In this document: positions 26,357 through 36,197 of the stretch, in pieces
Numbering within the stretch: the first letter of the stretch is position 1
Layout of the letters: every line of letters starts with the position of its first letter
Source of the DNA: Reyranella sp.
Lineage (GTDB): Bacteria; Pseudomonadota; Alphaproteobacteria; Reyranellales; Reyranellaceae
Direction of reading: 5' to 3'
DNA length: 64,000 nt
Assembly: GCF_004297405.1 (NCBI RefSeq)
Contig: NZ_SCVC01000012.1
Span: 186,001 to 250,000, forward strand
Position numbers and translations under genes: made by a program
Notes under the pieces: generated by a model
Seen by the model: the letters and a program-made list of their open reading frames with translations, nothing else
Database searches by the model: none
What the model was told of the DNA's origin: nothing

Positions 26357-27676
26357 ATGCAGACCAACTTCACTCTGGCCCAACTTGCCGATCATGAGAC
26401 CGCCCGCAGCGAGCATATCCTGCGCAAGTGCGTCCACTGCGGCTTCTGCACGGCGACCTGTCCGACCTTCGTGTTGCTAGGCGACGAGCGCGACAGTCCG
26501 CGTGGCCGCATCTATCTCATCAAGGCGATGCTCGAAGGGAATCGTGCACCGACAGCACAGGAAGTGCGGCACGTCGATCGCTGCCTGTCGTGCCTGTCGT
26601 GCATGACGACCTGTCCCTCGGGTGTGAACTACATGCACCTGGTCGACCATGGCCGGCATCGCATCGAGGAAAGCTACAAGCGGTCATTACCCGACCGACT
26701 GATGCGCAATGTGCTGGCGTGGTTGATGCCGCGGCCCGGTCTTTTCCGCTGGGCCATGATTCTGGGACGGCTTGCCAAGCCACTGGCGCCAATCCTGCCG
26801 TCGACGAGCACTGATGCGGGGGGCGCCACCTTCCTGCGCCGCCTGCGCGCCATGCTGGAAGCCGTGCCGGACCGGCTGGCGCCGCCGTCGTCGGTAGATC
26901 GCCCGCAGACTTTTCCGGCCAAGGGGCTGCGCCGCAAGCGGGTGGCCTTGATGCCGGGATGCGGCCAGCAGGTGCTGGCGCCCGAGGTGAACGAGGCAAC
27001 GGTACGGCTGCTGACGCGCCACGACATCGAAGTGGTGAATGTCGCGGGTTCGGGCTGCTGTGGTTCCTCGGTACTGCATGTCGGCCGCAACGAAGAGGCG
27101 ATCGAGCTCGCCAAGCGCAACATCACGGCCTGGCTGCGTGAGATCGATGGCGCTGGCCTCGATGCCATTGTGATCAACGCCTCGGGCTGCGGCACGACGG
27201 TGAAGGACTATGGCAACATGCTGGCCGACGAGCCGGAGTGGCATGAGAAGGCGCTGCAAGTCGCCCGGCTTGCCAAGGATGTGAGCGAGGTCATGGCGGA
27301 GGTTGGTCTCGTAAACGTGACTCCGCAGAAACTCACCGTCGCCTATCATGCGGCCTGCTCGATGCAGCACGGGCAGAAGGTCATCGAACCACCCAAGAAG
27401 CTGCTGCGCGACGCGGGCTTCGTCGTGAAGGACGTACCCGAAGGCCATCTCTGCTGTGGCTGGGCCGGCACCTATCAAGTGCTGCAGCCCGAGTTGTCGC
27501 GTCGTTTGCGCGACCGCAAGGTGGCGAACATCGAGAGTATGAAGCCCGACGTGATCGCTGCCGGCAATTTCGGCTGTATCGGAAATATCGCGTCGGGTAC
27601 CGGGATTCCGATTGCCCACACGGTCGAGCTGCTCGACTGGGCGACCGGCGGACCGAGGCCGGCGGCCTTTCGCTAG
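26357..27676 (+). CDS. glcF: Glycolate oxidase iron-sulfur subunit GlcF
   Basis: 439 residues. Two 4Fe-4S motifs are complete: CVHCGFCTATCP (Cys25, 28, 31, 35) and CLSCLSCMTTCP (Cys77, 80, 83, 87). Two later CCG-type domains contain VAGSGCCGSS and GHLCCGWAGTY, expected for heterodisulfide-reductase-like electron transfer proteins. It passes electrons from the GlcD/GlcE flavins to the quinone pool. The ATG at 26357 is 2 bases after the glcE stop. Confidence 0.95.
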   Translation: MQTNFTLAQLADHETARSEHILRKCVHCGFCTATCPTFVLLGDERDSPRGRIYLIKAMLEGNRAPTAQEVRHVDRCLSCLSCMTTCPSGVNYMHLVDHGRHRIEESYKRSLPDRLMRNVLAWLMPRPGLFRWAMILGRLAKPLAPILPSTSTDAGGATFLRRLRAMLEAVPDRLAPPSSVDRPQTFPAKGLRRKRVALMPGCGQQVLAPEVNEATVRLLTRHDIEVVNVAGSGCCGSSVLHVGRNEEAIELAKRNITAWLREIDGAGLDAIVINASGCGTTVKDYGNMLADEPEWHEKALQVARLAKDVSEVMAEVGLVNVTPQKLTVAYHAACSMQHGQKVIEPPKKLLRDAGFVVKDVPEGHLCCGWAGTYQVLQPELSRRLRDRKVANIESMKPDVIAAGNFGCIGNIASGTGIPIAHTVELLDWATGGPRPAAFR

Positions 27677-27697
27677 AAACCAACAGCCAGAGCCGCC

Positions 27698-28294
27698 GTG
27701 ACGCTCCTTCGCCCTTGCCTCGCCGCCCTGATCGGCCTGATGCTGGGGGTGAACGCGCTGGCACAGAACCCTGGGAGCAACACCATGCTCGACACACTGT
27801 TCGCCAAGCTGCAAACCGCTACAGATCCGTCGGCGGTCCAGGCGCTGGAAGCGGCGATCTGGGAGCAGTGGACCATGGTTCCGGATATGAGTCAGCGCGA
27901 GCTGATGCTGCGTGGCGTGGCCGAGATGCAACAGCGCGAATACCAGACCGCCGTTGACGCATTCACGCGGCTGATCGCGGTGGCTCCTGATTTGCCGGAA
28001 GCCTGGAACAAGCGGGCCACCGTGCATTGGTTGATGGGTAACTTTCCGGCATCGCTGGCCGACATCTGCGAGACGGTGAAGCGCGAGCCGCGTCACTTCG
28101 GTGCCTACTCGGGCCTTGGCATGATCCGCGCGGAGATGGGCGAGAACGGTCGCGCGATTGCGGCCTTCGAACTGGCGCGCAAGTACAATCCGCATATCCA
28201 GGGCATAGACAGTGAAATCGCGCGCCTCAGGGCGTTGGGTGGCGACGCGCCGTCAGATCCGCTGGACTGCGGACAACGCACGGCCGGCCATTAG
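27698..28294 (+). CDS. Tetratricopeptide-repeat periplasmic protein
   Basis: 198 residues. A signal peptide (ALIGLMLGVNALAQ) is followed by about three TPR-like units: AVDAFTRLIAVAPDLPEAWNKR, the central ADICETVKREPRHFGAYSGLG, and the last IAAFELARKYNPHI. TPR proteins of this size with an acidic start act as scaffold or assembly factors. It begins with GTG 21 bases after glcF and is probably in the same transcript, but a role in glycolate oxidation is not known. Confidence 0.8.
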   Translation: MTLLRPCLAALIGLMLGVNALAQNPGSNTMLDTLFAKLQTATDPSAVQALEAAIWEQWTMVPDMSQRELMLRGVAEMQQREYQTAVDAFTRLIAVAPDLPEAWNKRATVHWLMGNFPASLADICETVKREPRHFGAYSGLGMIRAEMGENGRAIAAFELARKYNPHIQGIDSEIARLRALGGDAPSDPLDCGQRTAGH

Positions 28295-28361
28295 CGTCGC
28301 GCTTGCCGCGTCATCGGCCCGGATGCACATTGCCGGATCATAATCTCCGAAGGAGTAGGAA

Positions 28362-29597
28362 ATGGCCACGTTGTATGTCGGCGGACGCCTGTTCGACGGC
28401 GAGAAGGTGCAAGACGGGCAGGCGGTGCTGGAAGAGGGTGGCCGCATCAAGCGCGTTGCAGCTGCAGGCGAGTTCAAGGGCTTTGCGGGCGAACGGGTCG
28501 ATACGTCGGGCGGTACGCTCATTCCCGGCATGATCGACTGCCACGTCCACTCGCTGTCCGGCGCCGAGGGCAATCCCGGCGCCGTGCAGGACCGGCTGAG
28601 CGCTGCGCAGATCGCGGTGCGCGGCATGGAATTCATGCAGCGCACGCTCGAAGGCGGCATCACCGCGGTACGTGATTGCGGCGGCAAGGACTACATCGAG
28701 TTCGCGATTCGCGACGCCATGAATGCCGGCCGCTTCCTGGGGCCGACCATGCGCTGCGCCGGCCGCATGATCTGCATGACCGGTGGTCACGGCAATCGCA
28801 CTGGCCGCGTCGCCGATGGTGTCGACGAGGTCGTGAAGGCGGTGCGCGAGCAGGTCCACGCCGGCTCCGACCTGGTGAAGATCATGGCGACCGGCGGCGT
28901 GATGACGCCAGGCGTCAATCCGGAAGACGCACACTACAGCCCCGAAGAGATGAAGGCCGGCATCAGCGAGGCACATCGCTTCCATAAATGCTGCGCCAGC
29001 CACGCCCAGGGCGCGCTCGGCATCCTGAATGCCGTGCGGGGCGGCATCGATTCCATTGAGCACGGCATCTTCATGGACGAAGAATGCTGTCGCGAAATGA
29101 AGGAGCGCGGCGTGTGGCTGGTGCCGACGCTCGCCGCAGTGAAGAACATCCTCAAGGGCTACGACGAGGGCGACCGCTCGATTCCCGACTATGTGATCGA
29201 GAAGAGCCGGCGCGTCTATGATCGTCACATCGAGGCGACCAAGATGTACTATTCGGCCGGCGGCCGTATCGCGATGGGCACCGATGCGGGCACGCCGCAC
29301 AATCGCCACGGCGAGAATGCACGCGAGCTCGAGTTCATGTGCGACATCGGCATTTCGGCGCGCGATTCGTTGTTCTTTGCGACCGCCAGCGCTGCCGACC
29401 TGATGCGGCTCGGCGACCATGGCCGCATCAAGGAAGGCAACATTGCCGACTTCGTGGTGTGCGATGGCGATGTCTTGGCCGACATCAAGCGGGCGGCCCG
29501 CAAGGAGAACCACCGGATGGTGGTGAAGCGCGGCATTGTCGCGAAGGACAGTCGCGCGGCCTTTGCCGCCCAGGCCACTCGCGTCGCGGCCGAGTAG
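28362..29597 (+). CDS. Amidohydrolase family metal-dependent hydrolase
   Basis: 411 residues of the imidazolonepropionase-like/Xaa-Pro dipeptidase amidohydrolase group. Metal ligands are visible: GMIDCHVHSLSG (His61, His63), KIMATGGVMTPG with a bridging lysine, ASHAQGALG (His), and AMGTDAGTPHN (Asp). The mononuclear or dinuclear metal centre hydrolyses amide or ester bonds; the substrate is not known. The ATG at 28362 follows GGAGTAGGA. It heads a run with the DUF2339 and PaaK-like genes. Confidence 0.9.
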   Translation: MATLYVGGRLFDGEKVQDGQAVLEEGGRIKRVAAAGEFKGFAGERVDTSGGTLIPGMIDCHVHSLSGAEGNPGAVQDRLSAAQIAVRGMEFMQRTLEGGITAVRDCGGKDYIEFAIRDAMNAGRFLGPTMRCAGRMICMTGGHGNRTGRVADGVDEVVKAVREQVHAGSDLVKIMATGGVMTPGVNPEDAHYSPEEMKAGISEAHRFHKCCASHAQGALGILNAVRGGIDSIEHGIFMDEECCREMKERGVWLVPTLAAVKNILKGYDEGDRSIPDYVIEKSRRVYDRHIEATKMYYSAGGRIAMGTDAGTPHNRHGENARELEFMCDIGISARDSLFFATASAADLMRLGDHGRIKEGNIADFVVCDGDVLADIKRAARKENHRMVVKRGIVAKDSRAAFAAQATRVAAE

Positions 29598-29627
29598 GAT
29601 CCAGGCAACGGCGATCCCGAGGTTTTT

Positions 29628-32222
29628 GTGGAAGAGATATTTCTCGTCCTGATCGGGATCGCCTGGGCGCTTGGCACGCCACTGATCGCCATCATCGCGC
29701 TGGTTCGTACCTCGGGCCTGCGCGCGCAGAACGAACGGCTGGCCTCTGAGCTGGCGACGATCAGGCGCCAGTTGGCCGCCGGCGAAGCTCTGCCGCCACC
29801 CTTCGCCGCGCCGGCGATTGAACCTCCGACAGTCCCCATCGAAGCGGTACCGCCGCCTGGTGCACCATTCGAGCCGGAGACGCCACCGGAGCCCGCAACC
29901 GTCACCATCGAAAGCACTCCGTCACCCCCCGTGCCGGCTGTCGCGCCTGTTTCGGCGGGGTGGGAACAGCGTCTGGGCGCGCGGGCCTTCCTGTGGATCG
30001 GCGCGATCACATTGGCGCTCGCGGCGATCTTCCTCGTTCGCTACTCGATCGAGGAGGGCTATCTCTCGCCCGAGGTGCGGGTAATCCTGGCCGCGCTCTT
30101 TGGCTTCGCGCTGATCGGCGGTGCCGAAAAGCTGCGGAGCAAGGACGATCGCGTGGCGCAGGCACTGGCGGCGGCCGGTGTGGCAGCCCTCTATGGCTCC
30201 CTGTTCGCAGCCGTTGCCCTCTACGGCATGGTTTCCAAGTTTGCTGCAGGCGGTGCGGCGGCGGCGCTCACGGCCTTCGGCATGGGGCTCTCGTTGCGTC
30301 ACGGCATTCTGGTCGCGGCGCTTGCCTTCGTCGGCGGTTTTGCGAGCCCCGCCGTCATCGGCAGCCAGGAACCCAATACGCCGGTGTTGTTTGGTTACCT
30401 GTTTGCCATCGCAGCGGGCACGCTGGGCGTCATCCGCGTGCGCGGCTGGTGGCTCCTGGGCTGGGGTGTGCTGGCTGGCGCCGTGTTGTGGACGTTCGCC
30501 TGGATGCTGATGGGGACCGACATGTCGGAACTCCATTGGGTCGGCCTGTTCCTGGTGGGCGTGTCGGGACTGTTCGTCTGGGCCACCTGGCGGCGGATGG
30601 GCGAGGACGAGAATTCTCCTCGAGATATTGCAGCACTCGTCTGGTCGGCGATCGGCATCACCGGTGCGCTGCTCGTCGCCCTGATCGTGCAGGATGGCGG
30701 CCGGCAGACGACCGGCTGGGCAGCCCTTGCGCTGCACGGTGTCGGCGCGTTCGCCTTGGGCCGTTGGACGCCGCGCTTCCAGTATGCAGCCGTTTTGGCG
30801 CCGGTCCTGTCGCTGGCGGCGTTGGCCCTGTGGTGGCTGTCCTCGCACGATGTGCCGGCCGAATGGAGCGATGCACGCTTTGGCTGGCTCGCGGTCGGGT
30901 TCGGCGGCCTCTATGCGGCCGGCGCCTTTGCTCTCTTGTGGAACGCGGCGCGGCCCGGATTCTGGGCTGCTCTTTCGGTGGCCGCGGCGCTCTCGCACTT
31001 CCTGTTGAGCTGGTACGTGCTGCGCGGGACGAGTGGCTCCTGGGGCTTGATCAGCATTGGGCTTGCTGCACCGTTCCTGGTGGGGGCCGAGCGGCTGGTG
31101 CGGTGGCGCGAGACCATGCCCGGTGCAACCGAGGCCTTGGGTTTTCTCGCCGCCGGCGTCGCCTTCTTCATCGGTGCAGCGATCCCGCTCGAACTCAATC
31201 GCGAGTGGATCACGGTGGCCTATGCCATCGAACTGGCAGCGGTCGCCGCTATTGCGGCCCATCTCGGTCTGGTGTCGTTGCGCCAGCTTTGCTGGCCGCT
31301 GCTGGCGGTCGTGGTCGTACGCTTCGTGCTGAACCCCGAGATCCTGAAGTATCCGCTGGGACTCACGCCAATCCTCAACTGGATCCTCTGGGGATACGGC
31401 ATCTCGATCGCCGCCCTGATGGTTGCGCTGCGCTTCCTGCGCCCGACGGGCGACGTTCGCCTCGTGCGCGCCGTCGAGGCCGCCACGGCGCTCCTCGTCT
31501 TCGTCCTTCTGACTTTGGAAGTGAGGAGCATCTTCCAGCCCACGGCGATGGACATGCTCGGCTCCAGCTTCATGGAGCGGGCATTCTACGTGCTGGTCTG
31601 GGGCGGCTTCGCGCTGGCGGCGCTATGGTGGGCGCGCCGTGGCCACGACCCGGTGGCGCTATGGGCCTGGCGCCTGAGTGGGGTAGCGGCAGCGCTTCTC
31701 GTGCTGGTCGTGCAGGTCGTGATCGCCAATCCCGTGTTCGAGCCTGCCGGTGTCGGCCATCTGCCCATCGCCAACGGTCTGCTGCTCGCCTATGCGGTGC
31801 CTGCCGTGATGGCAGGGCTGGCGCGACAGTGGATCGATGTCGAGCCGGACCGCCGGGCAGACATCCTGACCGAGGTGACGGCCTCGATCCTGGCCTTCGT
31901 CTATGTCTCGTTCGAGGTGCGTCACTTCTTCGACCCCTCGTTCGAGCGACCTGGCTTCGACGCAGATGGGCTGGAGCTCTACACCTATTCGATCGTCTGG
32001 CTGCTGTTCGGCGTCGCCCTGCTGGCCTTGGGTTTCGTGCGCAAGGCCGCAGCGTTCCGGCATGCTGGCATGGTGCTGGTCTGCATCGTGGTCGCCAAGG
32101 TGTTCCTGATCGACATGGCGGGCCTGCAGGGTCTCTTGCGCGTCTTCTCCTTCCTGGGCCTCGGCGCGGCGCTGATCGGTCTGGGCTACGCCTATCGCCG
32201 CTTCGGCTTTGATAGCAAATGA
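29628..32222 (+). CDS. DUF2339 family large polytopic membrane protein
   Basis: 864 residues with over twenty hydrophobic segments. The start has one membrane helix and a short coiled segment (RTSGLRAQNERLASELATI), then a Pro/Glu-rich linker of about 70 residues, and the family marker WEQRLGARAFLWIGAITLALAAIF. A recurring block ends in YAYRRF at the C terminus. The function of DUF2339 proteins is unknown. It starts with GTG and overlaps the next gene by 4 bases. Confidence 0.87.
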   Translation: MEEIFLVLIGIAWALGTPLIAIIALVRTSGLRAQNERLASELATIRRQLAAGEALPPPFAAPAIEPPTVPIEAVPPPGAPFEPETPPEPATVTIESTPSPPVPAVAPVSAGWEQRLGARAFLWIGAITLALAAIFLVRYSIEEGYLSPEVRVILAALFGFALIGGAEKLRSKDDRVAQALAAAGVAALYGSLFAAVALYGMVSKFAAGGAAAALTAFGMGLSLRHGILVAALAFVGGFASPAVIGSQEPNTPVLFGYLFAIAAGTLGVIRVRGWWLLGWGVLAGAVLWTFAWMLMGTDMSELHWVGLFLVGVSGLFVWATWRRMGEDENSPRDIAALVWSAIGITGALLVALIVQDGGRQTTGWAALALHGVGAFALGRWTPRFQYAAVLAPVLSLAALALWWLSSHDVPAEWSDARFGWLAVGFGGLYAAGAFALLWNAARPGFWAALSVAAALSHFLLSWYVLRGTSGSWGLISIGLAAPFLVGAERLVRWRETMPGATEALGFLAAGVAFFIGAAIPLELNREWITVAYAIELAAVAAIAAHLGLVSLRQLCWPLLAVVVVRFVLNPEILKYPLGLTPILNWILWGYGISIAALMVALRFLRPTGDVRLVRAVEAATALLVFVLLTLEVRSIFQPTAMDMLGSSFMERAFYVLVWGGFALAALWWARRGHDPVALWAWRLSGVAAALLVLVVQVVIANPVFEPAGVGHLPIANGLLLAYAVPAVMAGLARQWIDVEPDRRADILTEVTASILAFVYVSFEVRHFFDPSFERPGFDADGLELYTYSIVWLLFGVALLALGFVRKAAAFRHAGMVLVCIVVAKVFLIDMAGLQGLLRVFSFLGLGAALIGLGYAYRRFGFDSK

Positions 32223-33508
32223 CGAGCGACCTCTTTCCCGAGACGAAGCTGTCGCTCGACGCCTTGCGGGCAACGCAGCTCGAGCGGCTGCGGACGGCGC
32301 TGCGGCATGCCTACGACAATCAGGCGCCGTACCGCGCGAAGTGCGAAGCCGTAGGCGTCCATCCCGATCACCTGCGCACGCTGGACGATCTGAAGCGCTT
32401 TCCCTTCACGGCCAAGAGCGACCTGCGCGACGCCTATCCCTACGGAATGCTGGCGATACCGCGCGAACGCTGCGTACGCGTGCATGCATCGAGTGGCACG
32501 ACAGGTCGGCCGACAGTGGTCGGTTATTCGGCCCATGACATCGCAACCTGGGGCGAGCTGATGGCGCGCTCGCTCCATGCCGGCGGCGCCCGGCCGGGCG
32601 ACATCATCCACAATGCCTATGGCTACGGTCTGTTCACCGGCGGCCTCGGCGCGCATTACGGCGCGGAGCGACTCGGCTGCACGGTCGTGCCGATGTCGGG
32701 CGGCTTCGGCGAGCGCCAGGTCCAGCTCATCCGCGAATTCGGTGCGCGGGTCGTGCTGATGACGCCATCCTACATGCTGGCGATCGCCGAGGAGTTCGAG
32801 CGGCAGGGGATCGACCCACGCGAGACGGCGATGCGCATCGGCATCTTTGGCGCCGAACCCTGGACCGAAGCCATGCGCGCCGAGATCGAGCGTCGCCTGG
32901 GCATCGATGCCGTCGACATCTACGGTCTCAGCGAAGTGATGGGGCCGGGTGTGGCCTGCGAGTTCGTCGAGACCAAGGACGGGCCGACGATCTGGGAGGA
33001 TCATTTCTATCCCGAGATCGTCGATCCCGAGACCGGCGCGCCGGTGGCCGATGGCGAGCCCGGCGAACTCGTCTTCACGACGTTGACCAAAGAGGCGATG
33101 CCGGTGATCCGCTATCGAACGCGCGATCTCACCCGGCTGCTTCCGGGCTCGGCGACGGCGATGCGGCGGATGGCCAAGATCACCGGACGCAGTGACGACA
33201 TGTTGATCGTGCGTGGTGTCAATCTCTTCCCGAGCCAAGTCGAGGAGCAGATCCTGCGCGACCCGGCGCTAAGCGGCCATTATCTCATCGAGCTTTCGCG
33301 AACCGGGGCGCTCGACGATCTTCTGGTCAGGGTCGAAGCGCGCTCGCCGCTCGGCGGTCAGGCAGAAGCACGGTCAGTTCGGGAGCTGATACAGCGTCTG
33401 AAGGGGATGTGTGGCCTCTCCGCCACCGTTGATGTCATGCCGCCCGGCTCAATTGAACGCTCGCTGGGCAAGGCGAGGCGCGTGATCGACAAGCGCCCGA
33501 AGGGCTGA
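32219..33508 (+). CDS. Phenylacetate-CoA ligase family (PaaK-like) adenylate-forming enzyme
   Basis: 429 residues. The P-loop is RVHASSGTTGRPTVVGY, YGYGLFTGG and IYGLSEVMGPG are typical of PaaK, and TKEAMPVIRYRTRDLTR with KITGRSDDMLIVRGVNLFP is the hinge motif. PaaK enzymes activate aryl-acetates to CoA esters. No other paa genes are adjacent, so the native substrate may be a related aryl acid. The ATG at 32219 overlaps the DUF2339 stop. Confidence 0.9.
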   Translation: MTSDLFPETKLSLDALRATQLERLRTALRHAYDNQAPYRAKCEAVGVHPDHLRTLDDLKRFPFTAKSDLRDAYPYGMLAIPRERCVRVHASSGTTGRPTVVGYSAHDIATWGELMARSLHAGGARPGDIIHNAYGYGLFTGGLGAHYGAERLGCTVVPMSGGFGERQVQLIREFGARVVLMTPSYMLAIAEEFERQGIDPRETAMRIGIFGAEPWTEAMRAEIERRLGIDAVDIYGLSEVMGPGVACEFVETKDGPTIWEDHFYPEIVDPETGAPVADGEPGELVFTTLTKEAMPVIRYRTRDLTRLLPGSATAMRRMAKITGRSDDMLIVRGVNLFPSQVEEQILRDPALSGHYLIELSRTGALDDLLVRVEARSPLGGQAEARSVRELIQRLKGMCGLSATVDVMPPGSIERSLGKARRVIDKRPKG

Positions 33509-33539
33509 GGCGGCGGTTAGAGACCGGCCGCCAGCCTCA
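33506..33539. terminator. Hairpin between convergent genes
   Basis: TGAGGCGGCGG at 33506-33516 pairs with CCGCCAGCCTCA at 33528-33539, with one bulged A. It includes the stop of the PaaK-like gene and the 3' end of the small convergent gene. No U tract follows on either strand, so it may act as a bidirectional, not fully intrinsic, terminator. Confidence 0.4.
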
Positions 33540-33777
33540 ATCTTGCCTTGATCAGGCCCGGATCGTCGGGGAGCTGGCTGACCATCGCCGTAACGGTGTT
33601 GGTGGGCTTCGGCGGCACGGATGCCTTGGCGCGTCCCAGCGCGGCATCGGCGACGACGGCGAAGGTCAGGACCGTCGCGGCGATGACGAGATAATCAATC
33701 CAGGTCAGCCGGTTACCACGGAATTTGCCTACGGCGGCTGCTGCCTTGCGCTGGGTGCTGTTCTGGCCGTTTTCCAC
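33517..33777 (-). CDS. Small single-pass membrane protein, unknown
   Basis: 86 residues. A basic N terminus (residues 10-20) leads to one hydrophobic helix WIDYLVIAATVLTFAVVADA (about 26-45), then a periplasmic or cytosolic tail with PPKPTNTVTAMVSQLP. No family is recognised. It lies 80 bases after the pyruvate kinase stop on the same strand and could be the end of that operon. It may be lineage-specific. Confidence 0.65.
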   Translation of the reverse strand: MENGQNSTQRKAAAAVGKFRGNRLTWIDYLVIAATVLTFAVVADAALGRAKASVPPKPTNTVTAMVSQLPDDPGLIKARLRLAAGL

Positions 33778-33857
33778 GATTGGCCTCTCGAATCTGGTCC
33801 GGAATATCTACGGAAAGGAATGATCCTTCTTCCCTCCGCATTCCGTCCCAGAAGAGG

Positions 33858-35270
33858 CTAGACATAGGCAATTCGAAGAATGTTTGTGGCACCCGGCGTA
33901 CCGAAGGGGACCCCTGCGGTGATGACCAGCCGCTCGCCTTCCTTGGCAATTTCCTCCTGGCGGGCGACGCGGACAGCGCGCTGCACCATATCGGCAAAAT
34001 TGTGGGCGTCCTCGGTTTGCACGGGGTGGACGCCCCAGGTGAGCGTCATGCGCCGCGCCGTGTCGAGATTGGGCGTCAGGCAGAGAATGCGCACGTCGGG
34101 CCGCTCGCGCGCGGCGCGCAGGGTGGTCGAACCGGTGTTGGTGTAGGTGACGATCGCTGCGGCGGAGAGCGTGTGGGCGCATTGCCGCGCGGCGGCGCTG
34201 ATCGCGTCGGCGGTGGTGGCCTCGGGTTCGCGCCGACTCGCATCCATCAGGCGGCGATAGAGCGGATCGGCTTCGACGCTCTTCAGGATGCGATCCATGA
34301 TCGTGACCGCCTCGACTGGGTAGTCGCCCGACGCCGACTCGGCAGAGAGCATCACCGCGTCCGCGCCGTCATAGACGGCCGTTGCCACGTCGGAGACTTC
34401 GGCGCGCGTCGGCGTCGGCGAATGAACCATCGAGTCGAGCATCTGCGTTGCCACGATCGCGGGGCGCCCCGCGACACGGCAGGCAGCGAGGATGCGCTTC
34501 TGTAGCGGCGGCACGGCCTCGGGCGGCATTTCCACGCCGAGATCGCCACGCGCCACCATGATGCCGTCGCTCTGCTCGATGATCTCGTCGAGATGCTCGA
34601 TCGCCTGCGGTTTCTCGAGCTTGGCCATGACGGCGGCACGGCCGGCTACGAGTTTCTTCAGTTCGGCGATATCGTGTGCGCGCTGCACGAAAGACAGTGC
34701 CACCCAATCCACGCCGAGCGACAGGCCGAAGGTCAGGTCCTTGTGATCCTTCGGCGTCATCGCCGAGACGGGCAGGATCAGGTTGGGCAGGTTGACGCCC
34801 TTGCGATCGCTGATCGGGCCCGCGACCTCGACCTCGGCATCAATGGTGTCGGCATCGTGCGCGACGATGCGCAGGCGAACCTTGCCGTCGTCGACCAGCA
34901 GTACGCCGCCGGGCTCGGCAGCCTTGAAGATCTCCGGATGCAGCAGCGGGATGCGCTTGGCCGTACCCGGAGCAGGATCCATGTCGAAGCGCAGCTTCTG
35001 GCCCTTCTTCAGGACCATCGGTCCCTTGGCAAAGGTACCGAGGCGGAGCTTGGGTCCCTGCAGATCCATCAGGATGGCGATCGGGTGCTTGAACTCTTTC
35101 TCCAGGGCACGCAGTTGATCGACCCGCTGCCGGTGATCCTCGGGCTGGCCGTGGCTGAAGTTCAGGCGAAAGACGTCGGCGCCGGCTTCGAACAGCGTAC
35201 GGAGGCGTTCGAGGCTCGATGTGGCGGGGCCGAGCGTGGCGACGATCTTGGTAAAGCGATCCCGATGCAT
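33858..35270 (-). CDS. pyk: Pyruvate kinase
   Basis: 470 residues, typical length. It starts DRFTKIVATLGPATSS and has the substrate/metal motif MDLQGPKLRLG, the active-site helix IMVARGDLGVEMP and the mononucleotide-like end GVPFGTPGATN. It converts phosphoenolpyruvate and ADP to pyruvate and ATP. The start at 35270 lies 9 bases after the ltnD stop, so it seems to be the last enzyme of the threonate/glycerate operon rather than a stand-alone glycolytic gene. Confidence 0.96.
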   Translation of the reverse strand: MHRDRFTKIVATLGPATSSLERLRTLFEAGADVFRLNFSHGQPEDHRQRVDQLRALEKEFKHPIAILMDLQGPKLRLGTFAKGPMVLKKGQKLRFDMDPAPGTAKRIPLLHPEIFKAAEPGGVLLVDDGKVRLRIVAHDADTIDAEVEVAGPISDRKGVNLPNLILPVSAMTPKDHKDLTFGLSLGVDWVALSFVQRAHDIAELKKLVAGRAAVMAKLEKPQAIEHLDEIIEQSDGIMVARGDLGVEMPPEAVPPLQKRILAACRVAGRPAIVATQMLDSMVHSPTPTRAEVSDVATAVYDGADAVMLSAESASGDYPVEAVTIMDRILKSVEADPLYRRLMDASRREPEATTADAISAAARQCAHTLSAAAIVTYTNTGSTTLRAARERPDVRILCLTPNLDTARRMTLTWGVHPVQTEDAHNFADMVQRAVRVARQEEIAKEGERLVITAGVPFGTPGATNILRIAYV

Positions 35271-35279
35271 GGTCCCAGT

Positions 35280-36194
35280 CTACTTCTTCGGCGACGACAC
35301 TTTGAAGTCGCCTGCTTGTTCGTAGACCTTGACGACGGCGGCGTCATCCAGCTTGCCCCAACCCGCGCCCGCAGCCGCGATAAAAAGCTGATGTGCCGCA
35401 GCTGCGAGCGGCAGTGGCAGGCGCAGCTCGTGGCCGGTGTCGAGGACGAGGCCGAGGTCCTTCACGAAAATCTCTACGGCTGAAAGCGGGGAGTAGTCGT
35501 CGTCCAGCATGTGCGGCACCCGATTGCCGAACATCCAGGAATTGCCGGCGCTGGCCGAAATCACCTCGTAGACGGCGCGCGTATCGGCACCGGCCTTGGC
35601 CGCGAGTGCCATCGCCTCTGCGGCTGTTGCGATGTGCACGCCCGCCAGGAGCTGGTTCACGGTCTTCACCAGCGAGCCGATGCCAGCCTTGTCGCCGAGG
35701 CGAAAGACCTTGGCGGAGGTTGCCGACAGGATCGATTCTGCCGTGGCAAAGGCCTTGGCATTGCCCGACGACATGAAGGTGAGTTCACCCGACTCCGCTC
35801 TCGCTCGGCCACCGGACATCGGGGCATCCAGCAGGTCGTGGCCACTCGCTGTGAGGCGTTCGTCGAGTTTGCGGATGAAGGCCGCGGGGCAGCTGGCGCA
35901 CTGCATGACAAGGCCACCCTTGCGCAGGGCCGTTACCGCACCGCTGTCGCCGTAGAGCACCGTCTCGACCTGCTGGGCGTTCACGACAGCGACGATGACG
36001 ACATCGGCCTGCTTCGCGGCTTCGGCGGGTGTGCTGGCAATGCTGCCGCCGGCAGCGGCGAAGGCCTCGCGTGCGGCGGCGCTGGGATCGACGCCGATCA
36101 CCTTGTGCCCATGCTTCAGCAGGTTCTTGGCCATGCCGAGGCCCATCGAGCCCAGGCCCACGAATGCAACGACGGGAGTGTTCTTGTCCGCCAT
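35280..36194 (-). CDS. ltnD: NAD-dependent L-threonate dehydrogenase-type protein (beta-hydroxyacid dehydrogenase family)
   Basis: 304 residues. The Rossmann motif is VAFVGLGSMGLGMAKNLLK and the substrate loop is DAPMSGGRARAESGEL. The catalytic lysine lies in VKTVNQLLAG. LtnD oxidises L-threonate to 2-oxo-tetronate; the same family includes tartronate-semialdehyde reductase and 3-hydroxyisobutyrate dehydrogenase. Its place next to otnI, otnC and otnK supports the threonate reading. The next gene upstream is 3 bases away. Confidence 0.87.
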   Translation of the reverse strand: MADKNTPVVAFVGLGSMGLGMAKNLLKHGHKVIGVDPSAAAREAFAAAGGSIASTPAEAAKQADVVIVAVVNAQQVETVLYGDSGAVTALRKGGLVMQCASCPAAFIRKLDERLTASGHDLLDAPMSGGRARAESGELTFMSSGNAKAFATAESILSATSAKVFRLGDKAGIGSLVKTVNQLLAGVHIATAAEAMALAAKAGADTRAVYEVISASAGNSWMFGNRVPHMLDDDYSPLSAVEIFVKDLGLVLDTGHELRLPLPLAAAAHQLFIAAAGAGWGKLDDAAVVKVYEQAGDFKVSSPKK

Positions 36195-36197
36195 GAT

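Noticed and set aside
29960-32212. A 750-codon open frame on the plus strand
   Set aside because: It overlaps the DUF2339 gene in another frame and is Arg/Gly-rich without helices. The DUF2339 frame has clear membrane helices.
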